Positions 57,230 to 64,000 of a stretch of DNA of 64,000 nt are shown in pieces. Source of the DNA: Urophycis tenuis (Eukaryota > Chordata > Actinopteri > Gadiformes > Phycidae); the NCBI GenBank assembly GCA_036785325.1, contig JAXIVH010000015.1:3380984-3444983 (forward strand), written 5' to 3'. The translations under genes and the position numbers were made by a program. The notes below the pieces were generated by a model that made no database searches, was not told where the DNA came from, and saw nothing but the letters and a program-made list of their open reading frames with translations. Every line of letters begins with the position of its first letter. Position 1 is the stretch's first letter.

Positions 57230-58619
57230 ATGTCGTTGAAGCGCAAATTTAAGACCGAGCGTTCTCCGCTTGTCCAAAATGATGAAGTGAAACTGATCAA
57301 AGAGAGGTTTGGCCCCCATGGAAAGAAGCCCAAGCAACCTGACGCTGAGAGTCCAAACACTTGTCTGAGAACCAAGCCACAATCAGTGAGTTGGACTTAA
57401 ACAATTTTTGTTGTTTGGTTGTCAAATCTCAATGTATTGTAATCTCAATGTTGTCTCAGCTAAACATGCATGTTACTATTTTTGTCAATAGGAACTTGAT
57501 GTTCTTGGGGAAGATGCATCCTCAATTGCTGGTCATGTTAAGATTCTACAAACACAATACAGCAAGACGCAGCCAGATACTGCGATTGTCCGCGACCTAA
57601 TGCAGAGAACCTTTGCATGGAGGCAGAAGGAGATCGCTGAAGGAATGAGTGTTGAGGATACCATGACGAAATATCCCTTCTTGAAGACATTCTCAGGGGT
57701 ACGTGTTTAAGGTTAAAATATAGATGTACCCTAGAACAACATTGGGCTGAACAACTAGACATGAAAATAAGTCTGGCTTTCTAGACTATTCTAGCACTGT
57801 TTAACTACTTTCCCCCATAAAGATGACTTTTGACGACACCCCTGTACCCATAATGACAAGTTTTGACACCTCCAGTATTTCCATAATGACATGATTTGAC
57901 AACCAGTTTATATACCTCAAAATTAGTTAAATGACATTAAATTAATTACATATTAAATACATTTACCCTAATAAATTGATAGGTCAGAGTCTCATCTTAA
58001 CAGAGATATACAATATGTCTATATTCAGTAAAGTTTATGATGGTAAAAGTCAATTATATGGAGGTTTATTTATTTTATGAAAATATGTTCCATGGGTAGC
58101 CCTAGTAACATATATATGGGTTGTTCCTAGTAGGCGTCCAGGGGGGAACAAACCATGTTTACAAAATCTTTACTTCATAATCTTGGCAGCATCACCAATA
58201 GATACTGCAAAGTTCAGGAAGTGAAGATTTTGTAAAAGAAAAGAGAACAGCTAGTATAGTCTAGAACTATACTCCGCTTCACATTGTGCCACAACTCCCC
58301 GTAGCGTGTTAAGATACTCTGTAATCCTCTTCCTCTTGTGACCAATTGCTTAATTTTCTTTCTTTGTCTTTGACTTTCTGCAGCTGTTGGAGGAGGTGGG
58401 TCGTATCCACTCAACAGCCAGCAATAATTTCACGGATTGCTTCAACCAGATAATTAAAAAAATACTTGCCCTGGCCCAAGGCAAATCATCCCATGCCAAA
58501 CAGTACTTGGAGGTCAGAAAAGAAACGCTCACCGAAGATCAGCCAGGTACAATTCAGTGCATTCTGAGATGATAATCAGTGTGTATGTGTAAGATACTGG
58601 ATGCCTAACATGAATAAAG

Positions 58620-58661
<42 letters not shown>

Positions 58662-59235
58662 GATTCTCTTCTAGGAATGGACTTCAGAGCGGCGCTCATC
58701 CTCCTGCCAACTATTTTTAAAGAGAGTTTGAAATATCACATCCTAATGGGAGAGGTATGCATATCTAGCTTCTGCCTAGCTCTCTGGCTGCAGACCTATT
58801 TATTTTTTTTTTTAATGTCATGAGTCACTGAGTGGTAATGTAGGTAGGACATAGGTATGATTGTTTGTTTGTGGGGGGGTCCATCGACTCTCTCTTTTTT
58901 TGACCAATCAGACCTGTCTGTTTTGTTGTGTTCTTCAGGATGAACCCAACACACCGTATCCAGTTGTCCAGGTGACCCAAGAAGACTGGAAGTCAGCGTT
59001 TGAGGGACGAAGCCTCTGTTCACTTATGGTAGACTGGGTCAGGGTGTGTGAGGCCATGAAGGTAGAGGAAGCGATATTATCATCATTCTATTCCTATTTT
59101 GTTTTCAATCTCGAGTATCAGCCGAAAAACAAGAACACTTTGACCTTCCTACAGCGATTCATTGCAAAAATGAATGTGAAGGGAGACCGGCCTCTGCCAA
59201 CAACTATCACCAGAGTGACAAACCTCCTTTATTGA
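57230..59235 (+). CDS. Intact five-exon gene of a transposon-associated, SAMD3-like family
   Basis: Exons 57230-57385, 57492-57698, 58384-58546, 58675-58754 and 58939-59235 join in frame at GT-AG introns to 300 codons and a TGA. The protein is lysine-rich at the start (MSLKRKFKTERSPLVQNDEV). Its middle part has DTMTKYPFLKTFSGLLEEVG. The conserved C-terminal block is DEPNTPYPVVQV, then EEAILSSFYSYFVFNLEYQP and TLTFLQRFIAKMNVKGDRP. This resembles the C-terminal part of uncharacterised SAMD3-like proteins found in many copies in fish; no SAM domain is present here. The transposase gene starts 31 bp after its stop, suggesting two genes of one transposon. No lesion is seen. The ATG abuts the LINE tail, so an original upstream exon or promoter may be lost. 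Function unknown. Confidence 0.7.
58621..58660. repeat. (ATCT)n microsatellite in intron 3
   Basis: Ten ATCT units, ending 14 bp before the exon-4 acceptor. Confidence 0.95.
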
Positions 59236-59386
59236 ATATTTTTTTATTATTATTCTTTTTTTCTAAATGCCTCGTCTACACCAGTGCCCCAAGTGCCAAA
59301 GAAAAACTTTCACACTCATGAAGTTGGTTCAACATGCGGGACTTACTCATGCCCATGAGGCAGGCTTCTCAATCACATGTGGACTC

Positions 59387-60654
59387 AATGGCCCTCATTT
59401 ATCAAACGAGCGTACGACAGAAAACGGGCGTAAAATGGACGTACGCTCATTTCCACGTTGAGCTTGGCATTTATCAATTTGAACGTGAGCGCAGGCTGCG
59501 ACGAAATCTCACGTCAGGTCTGAGCTCGTGTACGCAACTTTTTCGAGTGCGACCAGTGGCGAGAAATATATCCGCAAGAGTCGGACAACTTTTTCTTCAC
59601 CTTATTCGGAATAAAATAATTTTAACGCAATGCAAACAATAGCCTATAGGTCATATGTGCAATGTTTTAAGCTGGATCAATTTAACATCAATTTTACATT
59701 TAATTAATTATTCAATTAATTATTTACCTCTTCCGTAGCCCGCTGAACATGGGGCACACTGTTGACTGCAACAGTGATTTGTTTCCATACAGCGTTTTTT
59801 TTTGCTTGCCCTTAATTAGATTAGATTCGATTCAACTTTATTCTCATTGTACAGTACAAGTACAGGGACAACGAAATGCAGTTGGCGTTCTAACCAGAAG
59901 TGCAAATGAGCGATAAAGGTGCGGGTTGAAATGCAGAAATGCAGAATAAGGTGCAGAGTGCAAAATTGAAAAACATGAAAAGTGGTAGTAGTTATTAAAG
60001 TGACAGTAAACAGTGCACGTGGAGGTAGTGATCGTTAAGGTAGTAAACGGTTACTAACACTAGCAGAAACAGGCTGTAAACAGTATTAAAAAAAAAAAAA
60101 AAAGTAAACAATGTACAGGTAGTGCGAGAAATAGTAATATAATACAAGAAGTGTACAGATGGTGCAATAGTGCGCTAGTGCAATACAACGGAACGGGTAC
60201 AACAGATGAATGTGGATTGTTTGGATATAGGGGTGCAACGGTAGTTGAGAATAAATAATACAATAAATAACATTCCTATAAATAATATGAAGTAATGTCT
60301 AGGGGGGTGAGGGGTGGGGGTGCTGGGTGGGCAGGGGTGAGTGTCCTTGGGGGGGGGGCGCATCAACAAGTGACACGAGTGTCTCCATTTCTGTTTCCTA
60401 AAAAAATCCGCTTCTTTGCCGTTGGATGTTTTTCCATGTCGTAAAAGTTAGGGGCGAGACTTCTTTCATAGGGGCGTGTTTCGTTAATTACGATCGATCT
60501 CAGCCGCAGTATTTATCAACACCAAGCTCCGTCTTACGCTGGGATTGGTGTGATACGATACGTTTCGTAAATCTCACGTGGGTCCTATCGTAAGATGAAT
60601 CATGCGTTCAGATTTTCGCTCACTTCTACGTTCGTTTGATAAATGAGGGCCAAT
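59387..60654. mobile_element. MITE with 19-bp TIRs and AAT target duplication, inside the transposase gene
   Basis: Ends GGCCCTCATTTATCAAACG (59390) and its exact complement ending at 60651 define the element. AAT is duplicated outside (59387-59389 and 60652-60654). Removing the element and one AAT restores CTC-AAT-GAC (Leu-Asn-Asp) and joins the two zinc-finger halves in frame. It contains an L2 tail. No ORF of its own. Confidence 0.93.
59816..60362 (-). mobile_element. L2-like LINE 3' end, minus strand, inside the MITE
   Basis: The reverse complement reads like the 3' UTR of the 54-kb LINE: poly(C) at about 60351-60360 (seen as G), TTCTGGTTAGAACGCCAACT, CAATGAGAATAAAGTTGAAT and ATCTAATCTAAT tail. 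It starts just inside the 3' UTR, so it is a severe 5' truncation. It includes a poly(A/T) tract at 60089-60103. Confidence 0.85.
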
Positions 60655-62244
60655 GACTGCCAATCTACTTTTTCCAATTACCCATCTTTCAGATGTCACA
60701 TTTATAGAAAACATAGAGCTTGCATTTTACCTTCTGGTGATCCTGCTAGTGAAAACCCTGCTTCTGAAGAAGAACATGAGCGTGTTATGTGTGATGATGC
60801 AGATGTCCAACCCCCCCCCCCCCCCCCTTGTATGGATACACTTTTATATAACTTTAAAAATAATCTTTGTAGCTTCATCCTAAAATGCAGGGAAAAAAAC
60901 AATTTACCAGAATCTGTTCAGCAAGAAATACTTAGTGATGTAAACTTTCTATTTTGTTTTTTTAAGCAGAATTACGATGAATTTATATCTTATCATCTTA
61001 AAGAAAATGGTTTTGATGTCGAAGGATGTGTTGAACTTCAGCAGGTTTTACAGTCCAATGAATTTTTTGAGGAAGCATCAAAAGAGTTCTCATCTCAGTT
61101 CAAACTGAAAGTTTGAACTGAGATGTTGCAAGTCGAGGTTAATATTGCAAGTCGAGGTTAGACTTGACTGAACCAGTTCAATACACTTTAAGAGGGTCTA
61201 CAGGACATAAAATAGGTAGCTTCTCCTATGTTCCCATTTCTGATGTTTTGAAAAAGTATTGTTCCCATGAGGATGTGTGGGATGACATAGTCTCTGTAAA
61301 TACTGTAAATGAACAGGTCTTGACTGACTTTTGTGATGGATTGTACTATAAGGAGCATCCTGTCTTTAGAGAATATCCAAATGCCTTACGACTGCATTTC
61401 TATGAGGATGAATTTGAGGTAGTCAACCCTTTGGGTTCAAAGAAAACAAAACACAAACTATGCGCCTTCTACTATACTGTAGGTAATGTACATGCAAGGT
61501 ACAGGTCTCAAGTGAAGCACATTCATTTAGCATTACTTGTGCGCTATTCCTTTTTAAAGGAGTGTGTCTTAGAGGTTATCCTAAAACCACTGCTAGATGA
61601 TCTTAGAGTGCTCTCAACAGATAAGTTCACCCTCACTGTTGGTGGAGTTGAGCAGAATGTTCATGCAGCCCTAGCTACCTTTTCAGGGGATAACCTTTCA
61701 GCTCACATGATTGGTGGATTCAGTATGTCATTTAACTCAGGAAGAGTTTGTAGACATTGTATGGGAACATACACAGATATAAAAGAGAAATTTCAGGAAG
61801 ATAGTTATGTCTTAAGAACATCTGATGTTCACCAGTATCACCTGGAATGTATCCAGCAAAATCCTGACAGCAGAGCAACCTATGGGGTACATGGTAGTTG
61901 TCCATTTAATGTGATTCCTTATTTTGATGTTACTAAGTCCTTACCTCCAGACATAATGCATGACATGTTAGAGGGTGTCATACCTTTGGTTTTGAAACGT
62001 GTCCTGTGCCAAGCTCATAAAGAGAAACACATTAGCATACAAGAAGTAAATGAAGAACTACAGAGAATGACAGTAGGTCAAAATGATAGAGCAAATAAGC
62101 CGGTACTGTTGTCTGAACGACTGTTACAAAAAGGAGGCATTGTGGGCTCGGCATCTCAGAAATGGTGCCTTTTTCGACTTATTCCTTTTTTGATTGCACA
62201 TCGTATCCCTCCTGAGTGTCAATATTGGCATGTGTATCTGTTGT

Positions 62245-63690
62245 CTCTGGCCACTACTGGTCTACGATGTCCCACTAACGACCGTTGAGGGCTTCGAGCA
62301 TAAGGTAAGTAGCTTCCTTCGCAGGTGGTTGGGCCTACCAAGAAGCCTCAGCAGCATAGCCTTGTATGGGCATAAGAACAAGCTGCGACTTCCCTTCAGT
62401 AGTCTGTCGGAGGAGTTCATGGTTACCCGTGCGAGAGAGGTGCTGCTGTACAGAGACTCGAGTGACACCAAAGTCTCCTTAGCGGGGATTGAAGTGCGGA
62501 CTGGGCGGAAGTGGAGAGCCCAGGAGACGGTCGAGCAAGCTGAGGCGCGGCTGCGCCACCGTGTTCTGGTGGGAACAGTGGCGACAGGCCGGGCAGGGCT
62601 TGGGAGCAACCCAGGACCTCGGTACAACAAGGCCCGGGGGAAGGAGAGGCGGCAGCTTATCCAGGAAGAGGTTCGAGCAGGGCTGGAGGAGACCCGCTCA
62701 AGCAAGATGGTCGGGATGAGACAACAGGGGGCGTGGACTAGGTGGGAGCAGACACTGGATAGGAAGATTTCTTGGTCAGAGCTTTGGAAGGCAGAGCCAT
62801 TCCGTATAAAGTTTTTGATCCAGTCAGTCTACAACGTCCTCCCCAGCCCATCCAACCTCTTCTGTTGGGGCGTGGCAGAAACACCTGCTTGCCCTTTGTG
62901 TCAGAGGAGAGGATCACTGGAGCACATCCTAAGCTGTTGCCCGAAAGCCCTGGGCGAGGGGCACTATCTTTGGCGCCACGACCAGGTGCTGAAGGTGATA
63001 GCAGATACCATCTGCTCGGGGATCTCACTCAGCAAGCAGCAACAGCCAGCTAGGCATTCAATCACCTTTGTTAAATCTGGTGAGAAGCCTCAACAACGCC
63101 CAGGCCAAACAGGGGGGCTCCTGACAACAGCTAGGGACTGGCAGCTGAAGGTGGACTTGGGGAAACAGCTTAAATTCCCAGAGACCATCGCAGTGACCAC
63201 ACTTAGGCCGGACTTGGTTCTTATGTCAGAATCAACAAGGCAGGTGATACTGCTGGAGTTGACTGTGCCCTGGGAAGACCGGATGGAGGAGGCATTTGAG
63301 AGGAAGAGGGCCAAGTATGAGGAGCTGGCAGGCGAATGCCGGCGCAAAGGATGGAAGACTCGTTGCAGTCCCATTGAGGTTGGTTGCCGAGGTTTCGCAG
63401 GCCAGTCACTCTTTAGGGCCCTGAAGTTGTTGGGAATAAGGGGACTGCACAGCAAGAAAGCCATCAAGAACATCACTGATGCTGCTGAGAAGGCATCAAG
63501 ATGGCTGTGGATCAGGAGGGGTGATCCGTGGGCCACACAAGCTACCTAGACACAAGCCGGGGTCTGATCACCCCCGGCTGGGTCGCCTGGGCGAGGGTGT
63601 CTGATGTTGAGAGACCCGAAACACCCTATGACCTCAGGTTACATCACTGATGATGTGTCTAGGTTGCACCAGAGGGTGTATATTAAACCA
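62245..63690 (+). mobile_element. 5'-truncated R2/NeSL-type LINE with restriction-like endonuclease
   Basis: The frame (ending TAG at 63549) encodes the end of a reverse transcriptase, then a CCHC finger CPLCQRRGSLEHILSCC. The restriction-like endonuclease follows: LRPDLVLMSESTRQVILLEL with the PD...D/E core, then AFERKRAKYEELAGECRRKG. These features identify site-specific-type LINEs (R2, NeSL, Utopia, Hero clades). GTTGT occurs at both junctions (62240-62244 and 63691-63695), a likely target duplication. Removing the insert rejoins ...HVYLL to CREIVDIV of the transposase. Only the last third of the LINE is present. Confidence 0.85.
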
Positions 63691-64000
63691 GTTGTGCCGA
63701 GAAATTGTAGATATTGTTCTAGCTCCAACGGTGAGAAGAGAAAACCTTCCTCTTTTAGATGTACTTGTGCAGGAATTTTTGACCGAGTTTAAAGCTGTAT
63801 TTGGAAATGTTATTACACCGAAGTGCCATTATTTAGTTCATTTTTCTAGATTAATGTCAATGTTTGGCCCTCTTCGTTCTCTATGGTGCATGAGGTTTGA
63901 AGGCAAACACCAATATTTTAAGAATGTTGCAAGTAATTGTTGTAATTTTATTAATATAGCTTCCACCCTGAGCAACCGTCACCAGTTAAAACAATGTTGG

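Larger units (their letters stand above)
59267..64000 (+). pseudogene. CACTA/EnSpm-like transposase gene, interrupted by two insertions (runs off the window)
   Basis: ATG 59267 opens MPRLHQCPKCQRKTFTLMKL, a C2H2-type finger (C-x2-C...H-x4-H). A second finger, CGLNDCQSTFSNYPSFRCHI, is split by a MITE at codon 41. The frame continues from 60655 to a stop at 61116. In another frame after a small palindrome it continues from about 61164: EPVQYTLRGSTG, SYVPISDVLKKY, EFEVVNPLGSKK, HKLCAFYYTVGNVHARYRSQ, GRVCRHCMGTYTDIKEKF and LPPDIMHDMLEGVIPLVLKR. That last HD-LEGV signature is typical of CACTA-like transposases. A LINE interrupts after WHVYLL at 62243, and the transposase resumes at 63695 (REIVDIVLAPTVRREN, CHYLVHFSRLMSMFGPLRSL, MRFEGKHQYFKNVASNCCNF) to the edge. 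CACTA assignment is by signature; terminal repeats were not found. Confidence 0.65.

Noticed and set aside
61164..61166. Start of a separate transposase protein at 61164
   Set aside because: The codon is TTG, not ATG, and the frame continues the upstream transposase after a rearrangement; treated as one broken gene.

Overview
The window is from a teleost fish chromosome. The evidence is spliced vertebrate genes with GT-AG introns, an ewsr1-gas2l1 pair arranged as in other vertebrates, replication-dependent histone genes ending in the animal 3' stem-loop, and a transposon load (L2-like LINEs, Tc1/mariner, piggyBac, PIF/Harbinger, DIRS, TTAA-flanked elements) typical of fish. The species cannot be named from the sequence.

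1-12 kb is ordinary host sequence. gas2l1 (CH-domain exon, cut by the window edge) and ewsr1 (16 coding exons, 610 codons, reconstructed splice by splice) both lie on the minus strand. 12.2-17.5 kb holds a long TA/GA microsatellite and transposon remnants: a LINE tail, a THAP-domain relic, one exon of the SWIM/YqaJ family and a long foldback element flanked by TTAA.

18.2-43.1 kb is a histone cluster with every gene on the plus strand. It starts with an H4-H2B pair (18.3-20.3 kb). After a 14-kb block of mobile DNA comes a full set H4-H2B-H1-H3-H2A (34.5-43.1 kb). Each gene is intronless, has a TATA-like box, and ends in a 16-bp stem-loop. The two H4-H2B blocks are duplicates; one carries a MITE whose empty site is visible in the other. 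The intervening block contains an L2 fragment, a Harbinger transposase exon, a DIRS gag, a Harbinger Myb-like gene, a broken piggyBac, a SWIM-zinc-finger/YqaJ nuclease gene with a TTA-flanked Harbinger MITE at its 3' end, and a second piggyBac N-terminal relic.

43.9-64 kb is a nest of transposons. Tc1/mariner ends at 43,885 and 53,269 enclose a complete non-autonomous LTR retrotransposon (identical-length LTRs, ACAGG target duplication, one repeat-rich ORF without gag or pol domains), a solo LTR of related sequence (GCCGC duplication) inside a TTAA-type element, and a decayed L2-like LINE. A second, better preserved LINE ends directly against the ATG of an intact five-exon, 300-codon gene. 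That gene is followed, 31 bp later, by a CACTA-like transposase gene interrupted by a MITE (itself hit by an L2 tail) and by a 5'-truncated R2/NeSL-type LINE. Removing those insertions at their target duplications restores the local host reading frame, so the order of events can be read from the sequence.
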